NCBI RefSeq assembly: GCF_900143285.1
Contig: NZ_FRDN01000020.1
Coordinates: forward strand, 1 to 64,000
DNA from: Desulfitobacterium chlororespirans DSM 11544
Lineage (GTDB): Bacteria > Bacillota > Desulfitobacteriia > Desulfitobacteriales > Desulfitobacteriaceae
Reading direction: 5' to 3'
DNA: 64,000 nucleotides
Below, one piece after another: positions 7,648-16,850 of the stretch. The notes beneath the pieces are model-generated. The model saw only the letters and a list, made by a program, of their open reading frames with translations, was not told where the DNA came from and searched no databases. Within the stretch, counting starts at the first letter, position 1, and each line of letters begins with the position of its first letter. A program made the translations under genes and the position numbers.

Positions 7648-8941
7648 ACAGCCTAAAAGCCAAAACGATCAAGCCTGGGAATCCCTGTTCGAGAAATATG
7701 ATATCTTATCCCGGATCGAAGCCGAGGGGAAATTTTGTATTGCTGCGTCACAGATCAAGGAGTACCGTGAACCGCGGTTAATGGCCAAGTTTGATCATAA
7801 TATCAATTTGCCCCGGATATTTGCCAGGAATAGATTAGCGATACTGCCAATATCCCGCGGTGACTATATCATCTCTCACTTTGAGGCTTATCAGCCTTTT
7901 CCTAGCGTGGATACCTCGGTGACCCGCGTGTCTTTGCCGCCGAATCTGCAAAGTCTCAGCACCAGCCATATTCCCAGTGAGGCCATCGCTGTTAACTGTG
8001 CCCTGGCCTCGGGAATGCTGGCAGATTTTTTGGAGGAAGAGACCCTTTATGCCACTGTGTCAGGACGTATGGGGTCGGGGCAATTTGACTTTACGATTCG
8101 CAACTTAAGGACGCAGTATTCCACAGAAGTCGCCGTAAGCAATTCTCAAATTGAAATTGATGCGGCTCTTGAGGGTGTGCACAGTCTTTCTCTGCTGGAA
8201 GCCAAAAGAGATCTGGCGGAAGATTTTCTGGTCCGTCAACTCTATTATCCCTTCAGAGTCTGGGACGGCAGGGTTACGAAAAAAGTCAGACCCATATTTT
8301 TAGTGTACTCAAATGGTATTTTTAGTTTGTATGAATATGAATTCCAGGATCCTAATGCTTATAATTCCTTGGTATTGGTGAAACATAAAAATTATTCTAT
8401 TGAAGATACAGCCATAGGGGTAGCTGCTTTACATGATGTCGCTGAGCGGACACAGCTTGTGCAGGAACCGGAGATTCCTTTCCCTCAGGCCAACAGCTTT
8501 GAGCGGGTGATCAATATCTGTGAATTGCTGAGCGCTCAGGAGCTTAGCCGTGAGCAGGTGACAGAGGAATATGCGTTTGATATCCGCCAAACCAATTACT
8601 ATACTGATGCCGCCAGATATTTGGGCTTAGTTGAAAAACGCTATGAAGAGGGACGCAGGCTGGTTTATTCATTAAGCTCCCGGGGCAAGCGCATCATGCA
8701 GCTGAGTTATCAGCAAAGACAGCTGGCCTTTTGCGAGGCCATACTGCAGCATCGCATCTTCAGGGAAACCTTTAAGCTTTATATGGAAAATGGTTCTCTG
8801 CCGGACCAAAACACGATAGTGAGTATCATGCAGCAATCCGGCCTTTATCAGATCGGGAGTATGAGCACGTTTGTGAGAAGGTCATCGACTGTCAGCGGCT
8901 GGCTTAACTGGATGCTGGGGCTGATCGGGGAAGAGCATTAA
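7637..8941 (+). CDS. Probable restriction endonuclease partner of the adenine methyltransferase
   Basis: The first ATG is at 7781 (386 residues), but the frame is open upstream to 7634 and reads as good protein: SEQPKSQNDQAWESLFEKYD and then a segment ending IKEYREPRLMAKFDHN. There is no in-frame ATG, GTG or TTG in that extension. The candidates are ATT 7637 or ATA 7640, placed just behind GGTGAGG and overlapping the end of the methyltransferase gene. The start is therefore uncertain. The family is recalled only loosely as restriction-associated, and the function rests mainly on pairing with the methyltransferase. The C-terminal third has a winged-helix-like stretch (YAFDIRQTNYYTDAARYLGLVEKR). 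I see no clear PD-(D/E)xK motif. Confidence 0.6.
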   Translation: MISEQPKSQNDQAWESLFEKYDILSRIEAEGKFCIAASQIKEYREPRLMAKFDHNINLPRIFARNRLAILPISRGDYIISHFEAYQPFPSVDTSVTRVSLPPNLQSLSTSHIPSEAIAVNCALASGMLADFLEEETLYATVSGRMGSGQFDFTIRNLRTQYSTEVAVSNSQIEIDAALEGVHSLSLLEAKRDLAEDFLVRQLYYPFRVWDGRVTKKVRPIFLVYSNGIFSLYEYEFQDPNAYNSLVLVKHKNYSIEDTAIGVAALHDVAERTQLVQEPEIPFPQANSFERVINICELLSAQELSREQVTEEYAFDIRQTNYYTDAARYLGLVEKRYEEGRRLVYSLSSRGKRIMQLSYQQRQLAFCEAILQHRIFRETFKLYMENGSLPDQNTIVSIMQQSGLYQIGSMSTFVRRSSTVSGWLNWMLGLIGEEH

Positions 8942-8944
8942 TTT

Positions 8945-8981
8945 AAGCCGGGTGATACTTGACAAGTAAGCATCCGGTTTT
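8945..8981 (+). terminator. Terminator after the methyltransferase-endonuclease pair
   Basis: Long hairpin AAGCCGGGTG...CATCCGGTTTT with an inner TACTT/AAGTA extension and a T-rich tail. Confidence 0.65.
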
Positions 8982-9137
8982 GGTTTACCGTTCGGAATGT
9001 CCAGTGAGAAACCTGCACATTCTATAGTCTGTAACCTTATGAAGCGTCTTAGCATGGCATGAAACTATTTTTTTTATCGACTTTTTAAGTTAAATTTTGT
9101 ATTATTATATCTTGTATAACCTAAAGGGGGTGGTATC

Positions 9138-10589
9138 ATGACTTCACTACGACAAAGCAAGGCTCCTATCTATGAGGCGCTGCTCAAGTATAAATCCATG
9201 CGTGTGGTGCCTTTTGATGTGCCTGGGCATAAACAGGGGAGAGGGAACCCTGAATTGACGGAGTTTCTGGGTGAGAAATGCCTGTCCGTAGATGTCAACT
9301 CCATGAAACCATTGGATAACCTTGGCCATCCCGTTTCGGTGATCAAGGAAGGGGAAGAATTGGCTGCCGAAGCTTTTGGAGCTCATCATGCTTTTTTTAT
9401 GGTGAATGGAACCACTTCAGCGGTACAAGCTATGGTCATGAGCGCCTGCAAACAGGGTGAAAAAATCATCATGCCCCGCAACGTTCATCGCAGTGCCATT
9501 AACGCTCTCATTATCAGTGGGGCTATTCCGGTGTATGTCAATCCCGGTGTCAATAAGGAACTGGGTATTCCCTTGGGAATGGCTGTGGCTGATGTCAGGA
9601 AAGCAATCAAGGAAAATCCGGACGCTAAGGCTATTTTGGTTAATAATCCAACCTATTATGGGATTTGTTCCGATTTAAAGACCATCACTGAGCTGGCCCA
9701 TGAACACAATATGCTGGCTTTAGTGGACGAGGCTCATGGCACCCATTTTTATTTTGGAGAAAATATGCCCATCAGTGCTATGGCAGCCGGAGCGGATATG
9801 GCGGCGGTCAGCATGCATAAAACGGGGGGCAGCCTTACCCAAAGCTCTTTTCTGTTGATCGGCAAACGCTTGAATGTGGGACGGGTCCGGCATATGATTA
9901 ATCTAACCCAGACCACCAGTGCTTCTTATCTGCTGTTATCCTCCCTGGACATTTCGCGGCGCAACTTAGCCTTAAACGGCCAGCGCATCTTTGACAAGGC
10001 TCTCTATCTGGCGAATTATGGCCGTGATGAAGTCAATAAGCTGGGCGGCTATTATGCCTTTGGCAAAGAGCTGAACAACGGGGACTCGGTCTATGACTTT
10101 GACTGCACCAAGCTCTCCATTCACACCCGGGAGATCGGACTGGCCGGCATCGAGGTCTATGACATCCTGCGGGATGACTATGGGATTCAGATCGAATTTG
10201 GCGATATCGGCAATATTCTGGCTATTATATCCGTGGGAGATCGGGCCCTTGCCTTGGAGCGTCTGGTCTCGGCTTTGGCGGAGATTAAACGGCGCTATCA
10301 GCGGGATAAAGCGGGGATGTTTGATCATGAGTATATCAATCCTGTGGTGGTCATGGGACCCCAGCAGGCTTTTTATGCCCAGCAGCGCTCACTGCCCATC
10401 CAGGAAAGCAAAGGTAAGGTCAGCGGGGAATTCGTTATGGCTTATCCTCCGGGTATACCGATCTTGGCTCCAGGGGAAAAGATCACGGAGGATATTATTG
10501 ACTATATCGCTTATTCTAAGGCTAAGGGCTGTTTCCTGACCGGAACAGAGGATATGGACATTGAAAATATCAAAGTCGTGGAGGAATAG
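9138..10589 (+). CDS. speA: Arginine/lysine/ornithine decarboxylase family, probable arginine decarboxylase
   Basis: This 483-residue PLP enzyme of the Orn/Lys/Arg decarboxylase family (SpeA/YaaO type) lacks the long extra domains of inducible enterobacterial forms. The cofactor lysine is in SMHKTGG (S225-K228), preceded by VDEAHGTH. Arginine is the likely substrate because agmatinase and spermidine synthase are nearby, giving arginine to agmatine to putrescine to spermidine. Lysine or ornithine cannot be excluded from sequence. The ATG at 9138 follows AAAGGGGGTGG. Only two bases separate it from the next gene, so the two are cotranscribed. Confidence 0.85.
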   Translation: MTSLRQSKAPIYEALLKYKSMRVVPFDVPGHKQGRGNPELTEFLGEKCLSVDVNSMKPLDNLGHPVSVIKEGEELAAEAFGAHHAFFMVNGTTSAVQAMVMSACKQGEKIIMPRNVHRSAINALIISGAIPVYVNPGVNKELGIPLGMAVADVRKAIKENPDAKAILVNNPTYYGICSDLKTITELAHEHNMLALVDEAHGTHFYFGENMPISAMAAGADMAAVSMHKTGGSLTQSSFLLIGKRLNVGRVRHMINLTQTTSASYLLLSSLDISRRNLALNGQRIFDKALYLANYGRDEVNKLGGYYAFGKELNNGDSVYDFDCTKLSIHTREIGLAGIEVYDILRDDYGIQIEFGDIGNILAIISVGDRALALERLVSALAEIKRRYQRDKAGMFDHEYINPVVVMGPQQAFYAQQRSLPIQESKGKVSGEFVMAYPPGIPILAPGEKITEDIIDYIAYSKAKGCFLTGTEDMDIENIKVVEE

Positions 10590-10591
10590 CT

Positions 10592-11446
10592 ATGGAATTA
10601 TGGTATACAGAAGAGCATACGGAAAACGTCCGCTTTTCGATTAAGGTGGATCGGCAGCTTTACTCAGGACAGAGTGAGTTTCAAAGGATCGATGTCTTTG
10701 AATCCAAAGAGTTTGGCACCTTTTTTACCCTGGATGGCTTGATGATGGTAACCCAAAAGGATGAATTTATCTACCACGATATGATTGTTCATGTTCCTAT
10801 GGCAACCAACCCCCAGATTAAAGATGTTTTGGTCATCGGGGCCGGGGATGGAGGAACTGTCCGCGAACTGACCCGCTATGACTCTATCGTCAACATTGAC
10901 ATGGTGGAAATCGATAAACTGGTGGTGGATGTCTGCAAAGAGTATCTGCCCCAGACGGCTTGCAAGCTGGAGGATCCGCGGGTTCACTTGTTCTTTGAGG
11001 ATGGCTTGAGATTTATACGGACGAAAGAGAACAGCTATGATCTGATTATTGTGGACTCCACGGACCCCTTTGGTCCAGGGGAAGGTCTGTTTACAAAAGA
11101 GTTTTATGGCAACTGTTATAAAGCCCTCAAGGATGATGGCATCCTGGTCAATCAGCATGAGAGCCCTTATTATGAAACCTATGCCCAGAACATGGGCCGG
11201 GCCCACCAAAGGATCAAGGAATTTTTTCCTGTCTGCCGGGTCTATCAAGCTCATATTCCCACCTATCCTTCCGGACACTGGCTTTTTGGCTTTGCTTCGA
11301 AAAAGTATGACCCCTTGGCCGATATAGACGAGCAGGCCTGGAACGACTTAAGGATTAAAACTCAATATTATAACACAGAGATTCATAAAGGCTGCTTTGC
11401 TCTCCCCAATTATGTCAAAGAGCAGCTGGCCGATGCGGTGGAATGA
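10592..11446 (+). CDS. speE: Spermidine synthase
   Basis: This protein of 284 residues transfers an aminopropyl group from decarboxylated AdoMet to putrescine. It shows the N-terminal ELWYTE start of bacterial SpeE, the nucleotide-binding VIGAGDGGTVREL at about 81-93, and the catalytic VDSTDPFGP at 154-162. The ribosome-binding GGAGGA lies inside the end of speA, suggesting translational coupling. No AdoMet decarboxylase gene (speD) is in the window, so the aminopropyl donor must be made elsewhere. Confidence 0.92.
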   Translation: MELWYTEEHTENVRFSIKVDRQLYSGQSEFQRIDVFESKEFGTFFTLDGLMMVTQKDEFIYHDMIVHVPMATNPQIKDVLVIGAGDGGTVRELTRYDSIVNIDMVEIDKLVVDVCKEYLPQTACKLEDPRVHLFFEDGLRFIRTKENSYDLIIVDSTDPFGPGEGLFTKEFYGNCYKALKDDGILVNQHESPYYETYAQNMGRAHQRIKEFFPVCRVYQAHIPTYPSGHWLFGFASKKYDPLADIDEQAWNDLRIKTQYYNTEIHKGCFALPNYVKEQLADAVE

Positions 11447-11466
11447 TTCTCTGATGAGGATTTAAG

Positions 11467-11500
11467 ACAAGGGTAAGTTAACTGCTGACCCTTGTTTTTG
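11467..11500 (+). terminator. Terminator of speA-speE
   Basis: ACAAGGGT at 11467-11474 pairs with ACCCTTGT at 11488-11495, followed by TTTTG. Confidence 0.75.
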
Positions 11501-11677
11501 TATTATCTGACATCCATAAAGCCTGCCCCATTCCTAAAGGTGGAAATTAGTTTGTAAGGGCAGATGATGCCGATGTTAGCTCAGGGTACTGGCCGGGGCG
11601 AGGTTGGTGTTGTAAAATAGGACTGAGGATATTAAAGTCGGCACTTGAAAACGGAGATTTAGAGAGAGGTGATTGTT

Positions 11678-12085
11678 ATGTTAAAGTGGAAAGACGAATA
11701 CTCGATCGGAGTAGAAGAAATCGATGAACAGCATCAGCATCTGTTCGAAATCGGCAATCAGATCTATGATTTATTGGAAAACTACTTGCTGCCGGATAAG
11801 TACGATAAGATCATTCAAATCATTGCAGAGCTTAAAGAATATACCGTTCACCATTTCCAAACAGAAGAAGAGCTTATGCTTAAAATCAAGTACCCAGGTT
11901 ATTTTAAACAAAAAGTAGCCCATGACGATTTTATCAAAGAGGTGGAGTCCATTGACTTCTCGGCCCTCGACCAGGATCAGGATGGACATACCCGCAAGCT
12001 TTTAGAGTTCATCTTTGGGTGGGTCTTGGACCATATTCTCAAGAGCGATTTTGGCATTAAGAGTTTTATGCAGATAACACGCTAG
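11678..12085 (+). CDS. Bacteriohemerythrin
   Basis: A 135-residue single-domain hemerythrin that would bind O2 at a non-heme di-iron site. The iron ligand pattern is visible: IDEQHQHLF near residue 19, VHHFQTEEEL (HxxxE) in the middle, and HDDF and later DHILKSD towards the end. It starts at the ATG at 11678 after AGAGAGGTGA; the GTG at 11669 overlaps that site. In an anaerobe such proteins are usually taken as oxygen scavengers or sensors. It is a single gene with its own terminator. Confidence 0.9.
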   Translation: MLKWKDEYSIGVEEIDEQHQHLFEIGNQIYDLLENYLLPDKYDKIIQIIAELKEYTVHHFQTEEELMLKIKYPGYFKQKVAHDDFIKEVESIDFSALDQDQDGHTRKLLEFIFGWVLDHILKSDFGIKSFMQITR

Positions 12086-12097
12086 TCAACGGAAAAT

Positions 12098-12152
12098 AGG
12101 GAGTGTTGCCAAACGGCTTTTTGAAGGAGCTGAGTCGGCGGCACTCCCTTTG
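12098..12152 (+). terminator. Terminator after the bacteriohemerythrin gene
   Basis: AGGGAGTG...CACTCCCT with a further GCC/GGC pairing inside, one mismatch, then TTTG. Confidence 0.6.
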
Positions 12153-12338
12153 TATGTCTGGCTATAGCTTGCTGCTGCGCAGAAATAGGCGGCCCTATCT
12201 TGGTTTGGGGAATAAGGGAGAGTCAACCTGGCAATAGTAGGGAATATATGGTTTTGCGAAATAGCTTGAGTAATTTCGAGGTAAACCGCAATATGAGCAA
12301 ACCTTGCTCATATACTCTACTATGGAGGGGATGCCAGG

Positions 12339-13214
12339 GTGGAACAACACTCCGTTCAGGTTGGAACTCAATATTATCGAGAGAGCATCTATGAGCGCCT
12401 TAGGCAGCTCCAAGAGCAAGAAAAGCTTCCTGTAGTGCTTCACGAATATCAACAAGGCAAGCACTGGTTGATAGATTGTGAGTTCCAGCTTGAAGCGATC
12501 GAAGAGGATCGGGAGACCACAAAAAAGATTCATAGCTATTATTTAGCGAATGCTATTACGGAAACGATTTTGCAGCATTGGGAGAAGGATCATATCCGCT
12601 GGCTGCTTAAAAGCAAGTATAAACTGAAACGGGAGGAAGTCGTTCAGGTTTTTGAGAAGTCTCTCCAATACCTTAATCAAGAATCCCGGCAATGGAAAAA
12701 TTACCGTATTCATCGTAAAGCGTCCTTGGTCAACCAAATCGTCAAGTGTATAGAAGCTCAGCCGTTCTTTGATATGGAAGGCTTTTTGCGATTCCGTGCC
12801 AAAGACTATAAAGAGGAGATCTATAAAGCCGTCAATTATGTGGTAAATGAACATGTGATTGAAGCAGAATATGAGGAGTTTATCAATCTGCTCAAGCGTT
12901 TTGTGGATTCTCAAAAACCCCGCATTCATACCTTGCATGTAGGAATAACCAAACATGGTAAGTTCAACCTTTACAATGAAGAAGGCAAAAAAATCACCAA
13001 AAAATATATGGATGATCTGTCCTTCATGGATACCTCTCAGGAACTCACCTATGAGGATCTTCTCGTCAGCGCCTTAATTGCCGTAGCTCCACGAAAAATT
13101 GTGCTGCATATTCGTTATGAAGGCTATCAGGATACTCTGCAGACTATTTGCAAGGTTTTTGAAGGCCGTGTCAGCTATTGTACTGAAAGCTGTCCCATCT
13201 GTGAGAAGATTTGA
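12339..13214 (+). CDS. ytxC: YtxC-family sporulation-associated protein
   Basis: This protein of 291 residues is rich in charged and aromatic residues and has no membrane helix or known catalytic motif. It is assigned mainly by gene order: ytxC directly precedes thrS in Bacillus and many spore formers, as here. The general composition (a long helical middle with FINLLKRFVD, then a C-terminal PRKIVLHIRYEG and a closing CPICEK) fits. The start is GTG 12339 behind GGAGGGG. The biochemical role is unknown. The final Cys-x2-Cys may bind metal. Confidence 0.75.
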   Translation: MEQHSVQVGTQYYRESIYERLRQLQEQEKLPVVLHEYQQGKHWLIDCEFQLEAIEEDRETTKKIHSYYLANAITETILQHWEKDHIRWLLKSKYKLKREEVVQVFEKSLQYLNQESRQWKNYRIHRKASLVNQIVKCIEAQPFFDMEGFLRFRAKDYKEEIYKAVNYVVNEHVIEAEYEEFINLLKRFVDSQKPRIHTLHVGITKHGKFNLYNEEGKKITKKYMDDLSFMDTSQELTYEDLLVSALIAVAPRKIVLHIRYEGYQDTLQTICKVFEGRVSYCTESCPICEKI

Positions 13215-13228
13215 GAAAGTGAGAAGAA

Positions 13229-13257
13229 TTGACAAAGGATAAAAGGGTGGATATAAT
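13229..13257 (+). promoter_or_regulatory. Consensus sigma-A promoter of the thrS leader
   Basis: Perfect TTGACA at 13229-13234 and TATAAT at 13252-13257 with 17 bp spacing, immediately upstream of the T-box leader. Confidence 0.9.
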
Positions 13258-13264
13258 AAAATGA

Positions 13265-13507
13265 AAACGATGATGGGGAAAGTACTTTGTTTTGGTTTGT
13301 GTTAGAGAGGAGATGTCACCGGCTGCAAGCATCTCTCACAAAGAAGCAGAGGAAGACCACCCCAGAGTGCTGAGCTGAAGTCAAAGTAAGCTCAGACGTT
13401 GGCCCGCGTTAAGGGAGCAAAGGGAAAGCATCAGGTGGGTGCTTTAACTTGGGTGGAACCACGGGAATAAAGTTCTCGTCCCATATTGGGATGAGGGCTT
13501 TTTTAGT
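13265..13507 (+). ncRNA. T-box leader of thrS
   Basis: The T-box sequence GGGTGGAACCACGGG lies at 13451-13465, followed by a terminator hairpin (CTCGTCCC/GGGATGAG) ending in TTTTTT at about 13499-13504. A probable threonine specifier ACC lies around 13356-13360 in the GAAGACCACC stretch; this was not folded rigorously. Uncharged tRNA-Thr would bind the leader and allow read-through into thrS. Confidence 0.88.
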
Positions 13508-13557
13508 TTTCTTGCAAAGTTTAAGGATTAAAATTAAGGGATAAGGAGTTGACTGTG

Positions 13558-15474
13558 ATGGTAAAGATTACTTTAAAAGATGGCTCCATTCGGGAGCTCG
13601 AATCGGGTAAGAGTCTCATGGACTTAGCAGCCTCTATCTCCAGAGGTCTGGCTAAAGCTGCTCTGGCCGGGAAAGTGAATGGAAAATTTAAGGACCTGTC
13701 CTATGCTTTAACTCAGGATGCTGAGGTGGAGATTATCACGGCGGATTCTGAGGAAGGCTTAAAGATTTTAAGACACTCCACCTCTCACCTGATGGCAGAA
13801 GCGGTACGGAACCTTTTCCCGGGAACTATCTTAGGAATTGGCCCCGCGATTGACAATGGCTTTTATTATGATTTTGATTCCGAGCATGTTTTTACACCGG
13901 AGGATCTGGAGAAGATCGAAGCTGAGATGCGTCGTTTGGTCAAAGAAAACAAACACTACGAACGGAAAGAAATCTCCCGCAGCGACGCATTGCAGTATTT
14001 CTCTGCAGAAGGAGAAAAGTATAAGGTAGAGCTGATTGAAGACTTGCCTGAGGATGAAGTGATTTCCATGTACACTCAAGGCGGCTTCACCGATCTCTGT
14101 GCCGGTCCCCATATTCCTTCCACAGGGGTGGTTAAAGCGTTCAAACTCATGAACCTGGCCGGAGCTTACTGGCGGGGCAGTGAAAAGAATAAGATGCTCC
14201 AGCGGATCTACGGAACTGTCTGGGCCAAAAAAGAAGATCTGGATGACTACCTCTTTAAGCTGGAAGAGGCCAAGCGTCGTGATCATCGTAAGCTGGGTGT
14301 GGAACTGGATCTGTTCAGTCTTCACGATGAGGGACCTGGTTTTCCTTTCTTCCATCCAAAAGGCATGGTTCTGCGCAACCAACTGGAAGACTTCTGGCGT
14401 CAGGAGCATCGCAAGAGAGGTTATCACGAAATCAAGACCCCCATCATCCTCAGCCGCAACCTGTGGGAAAACTCCGGTCACTGGGATCATTATAAAGACA
14501 ATATGTATACTACCAAGATTGACGATGAGGACTTCGCTGTCAAGCCCATGAACTGCCCGGGCGGCATGATTATGTATAAGCAAAAGCTGAGAAGCTATCG
14601 GGATCTTCCTTTGAGAATGGGAGAGCTGGGCTTAGTCCATCGCCATGAGTTATCTGGTGCTTTAAACGGACTTTTGCGGGTGCGCAACTTCACCCAGGAT
14701 GATGCTCATATCTTTATGCTTCCCTCCCAAATCAAAGCTGAAATCAGCGGCGTCATCGATCTGGTGGATCGTTTCTATAAGGTCTTTGGTTTTGAGTACC
14801 ATGTGGAGCTTTCCACTCGTCCCGAAAACTCCATGGGTGCCGATGAGACGTGGGAAATGGCTACCAATGCCCTCCAGGAAGCCCTGGAAGCCAAGGGAGT
14901 CAACTATAAGATCAACCCAGGAGACGGTGCCTTCTACGGACCGAAAATCGACTTTCATCTCCGGGACTGCTTGGGCAGAACCTGGCAGTGCGGTACCATT
15001 CAGCTGGATTTCCAAATGCCTGAGAAGTTTGACCTCACCTATATCGGTGAAGATGGTCAAAAGCATCGTCCGGTTATGATTCACCGGGTGGTGTACGGCA
15101 GCATTGAACGCTTCATCGCTCTGCTCACAGAGCATTATGCCGGCGCTTTCCCCACCTGGCTGGCCCCTGTTCAGGTCCGGATTCTGCCCATCAGCGAACG
15201 CCATGAGGACTATGCTCAGGACATCGTCCGCCGCTTAAATGACCTGGACATCCGGGCTGAAGTGGATGAACGCCGCGAGAAGATCAGCTACAAGATCCGG
15301 GAAGCCCAGACCCACAAGATTCCCTTCGCTCTCGTGGTCGGTGACCAGGAAGCGGAAACAGATACTGTCGCTGTACGTCGCTATGGTCAGGGTAACGCCG
15401 GTGAAAAACTTTCTGTAGCGGAGTTCATTGCTCTCATCCAGGAAGAAATCGCCAGCAAGAAGCAATTAGTATAA
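13558..15474 (+). CDS. thrS: Threonine-tRNA ligase
   Basis: 638 residues give the full domain order: TGS domain (about 1-60), the second additional/editing domain with HSTSHLMAEAV and later DLCAGPH, the class II catalytic core (motif 2 region around RVRNFTQDDAHIF, motif 3 near the C-terminal end), and the anticodon-binding domain from about 540. The core also shows PMNCPGGM and zinc-binding residues typical of ThrRS. ATG 13558 follows AAGGAG at a normal distance; a TTG 13549 is too close to that site. Expression is under the T-box leader upstream. It is followed by a strong terminator, and the genes beyond belong to another unit. Confidence 0.97.
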   Translation: MVKITLKDGSIRELESGKSLMDLAASISRGLAKAALAGKVNGKFKDLSYALTQDAEVEIITADSEEGLKILRHSTSHLMAEAVRNLFPGTILGIGPAIDNGFYYDFDSEHVFTPEDLEKIEAEMRRLVKENKHYERKEISRSDALQYFSAEGEKYKVELIEDLPEDEVISMYTQGGFTDLCAGPHIPSTGVVKAFKLMNLAGAYWRGSEKNKMLQRIYGTVWAKKEDLDDYLFKLEEAKRRDHRKLGVELDLFSLHDEGPGFPFFHPKGMVLRNQLEDFWRQEHRKRGYHEIKTPIILSRNLWENSGHWDHYKDNMYTTKIDDEDFAVKPMNCPGGMIMYKQKLRSYRDLPLRMGELGLVHRHELSGALNGLLRVRNFTQDDAHIFMLPSQIKAEISGVIDLVDRFYKVFGFEYHVELSTRPENSMGADETWEMATNALQEALEAKGVNYKINPGDGAFYGPKIDFHLRDCLGRTWQCGTIQLDFQMPEKFDLTYIGEDGQKHRPVMIHRVVYGSIERFIALLTEHYAGAFPTWLAPVQVRILPISERHEDYAQDIVRRLNDLDIRAEVDERREKISYKIREAQTHKIPFALVVGDQEAETDTVAVRRYGQGNAGEKLSVAEFIALIQEEIASKKQLV

Positions 15475-15487
15475 GATAAGACTCAGG

Positions 15488-15530
15488 CAAACGGATTCAG
15501 ACCCATGTGGGTTGAATCCGTTTGTTTTGT
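15488..15530 (+). terminator. Terminator of thrS
   Basis: CAAACGGATTCA at 15488-15499 is exactly complementary to 15513-15524, with an inner ACCCA/TGGGT, followed by TTTGTTTTGT. Confidence 0.85.
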
Positions 15531-15750
15531 CAATGGCCATAATTGATAGCCTGGCTTTTAGTTTTATTGGATAGGTATTGGAAAAGAATCCATGAAGTGT
15601 TAGATTAATAGAGTGACGGCCATGCTGCAGAGCGGCATCAGCAAAGGATGAAAAAGCATACTCGGATTGGGTAGCTTTATCCCACATCGCGCCGCTCAAG
15701 CCCAAAAAGGGCCCAAGGATTTTGATTTAAGGCAGAGAACGGATTTAAGC

Positions 15751-15888
15751 GAGCGGATAAGCAATCTTCGCGAAAGACTGCAGCGGAGTCGGGTTGGAAA
15801 CAGGACGTTTCCAACCGGCTATGAGGCAGGAGCCGATTTAGCCGGAAACCCGACGGAGCAGAGGTCTTGAGCGATTAGATTGCTCCGC
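15751..15888. other. Large nested imperfect palindrome, possible structured RNA or repeat element
   Basis: Between thrS and the DMT permease (503 bp without a convincing gene) lies a segment with stacked complementary arms: GCGG 15753-15756 with CCGC 15885-15888, AGCAATCT 15760-15767 with AGATTGCT 15877-15884, AAGAC 15774-15778 with GTCTT 15864-15868, GTCGGGTT 15788-15795 with AACCCGAC 15847-15854, GGTTGGAAAC 15792-15801 with GTTTCCAACC 15807-15816, and CGGCT 15816-15820 with AGCCG 15831-15835. Two of these overlap and would compete. A 67-codon frame crossing it looks spurious. It could be a non-coding RNA, a regulatory leader or a dispersed palindromic repeat. Confidence 0.5.
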
Positions 15889-15977
15889 GCAGCTTATGGA
15901 GTGAACGCCAAAATCAAAATTCTGGAGAACCTGCTTTTGGCTCATACTCAAAACGAATACAAACCGAGGTAAAGATA

Positions 15978-16841
15978 ATGTGGATTATGTACGCCTTTGG
16001 CTCTGCCTTCTTCGCAGGGATTACCGCCATTCTGGCGAAATGTGGAATTAAAAAAGCCGATTCAAATATGGCCACAGCCATTCGGACGATCGTTGTGCTG
16101 GCGTTTTCCTGGCTGATGGTATTTATGGTTGGGTCACATACGACGATCGGCGACATCTCAGGGAAAACACTGCTGTTTTTGATTTTGTCCGGCCTGGCTA
16201 CCGGAGCCTCGTGGCTGTGTTACTTCAAGGCTCTGCAGCTGGGAGATATCAACAAGGTTGTTCCCATCGACAAATCCAGCACGGTTCTGACCATCATTCT
16301 GGCCTTCATCTTACTGAATGAAGGGATAAGCATCGGCAAGGCGGTGGGGGTTGTCGGCATTGGGATAGGCACATACTTAATGATCCAGAAAAAAGCAACA
16401 GAAGCGGGTCAACCCAAAGCCAATCAGGCCTGGCTTATTTATGCTCTCTTATCGGCAGTCTTTGCCAGTCTCACAGCTATTCTCGGGAAAATCGGCATCG
16501 AGGGGGTGGAGTCAAACCTTGGGACCGCCATCCGCACAGGAGTCGTGTTGGTTATGGCTTGGCTCGTGGTTTTTGTGACAAGAAAAAAGAGTACCTCTAA
16601 AGAGATACCCTTAAAAGAGCTTGGTTTTATTATACTATCAGGTCTGGCCACCGGCGGCTCATGGCTCTGTTACTATAGGGCCCTTCAGGATGGGCCGGCC
16701 AGTGTTGTCGTCCCTATTGATAAACTCAGCATCCTTGTGACGATTGCCTTTTCCTATCTGGTCTTCCATGAGAAATTAGCGAAAAAAGCTGCCCTTGGGC
16801 TAGTGTTGATTGTCGGTGGCACTTTGGCGATGCTGCTATAA
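15978..16841 (+). CDS. EamA-family drug/metabolite transporter (DMT superfamily)
   Basis: This protein of 287 residues is built of two repeats of about 140 residues. Each starts with a similar pattern (AFFAGITAILAKCGIKKADSN and later VFASLTAILGKIGIEGVESN) and continues to a GLATGASWLCYFKAL / GLATGGSWLCYYRAL block. About ten hydrophobic helices are expected, as in EamA permeases, which export amino acids or other small metabolites. The substrate is unknown. It converges with the diaminopimelate dehydrogenase gene, ten bases away, which may hint at a lysine or diaminopimelate link but does not prove it. Confidence 0.85.
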   Translation: MWIMYAFGSAFFAGITAILAKCGIKKADSNMATAIRTIVVLAFSWLMVFMVGSHTTIGDISGKTLLFLILSGLATGASWLCYFKALQLGDINKVVPIDKSSTVLTIILAFILLNEGISIGKAVGVVGIGIGTYLMIQKKATEAGQPKANQAWLIYALLSAVFASLTAILGKIGIEGVESNLGTAIRTGVVLVMAWLVVFVTRKKSTSKEIPLKELGFIILSGLATGGSWLCYYRALQDGPASVVVPIDKLSILVTIAFSYLVFHEKLAKKAALGLVLIVGGTLAMLL

Positions 16842-16850
16842 AGATAAGTA

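Noticed and set aside
13831-14583. 250-codon minus-strand frame opposite thrS
   Set aside because: Antisense shadow of a strongly conserved synthetase gene.
15667-15870. 67-codon plus-strand frame downstream of thrS
   Set aside because: It runs through the nested palindrome, has no ribosome-binding site and a composition dictated by the repeat arms.
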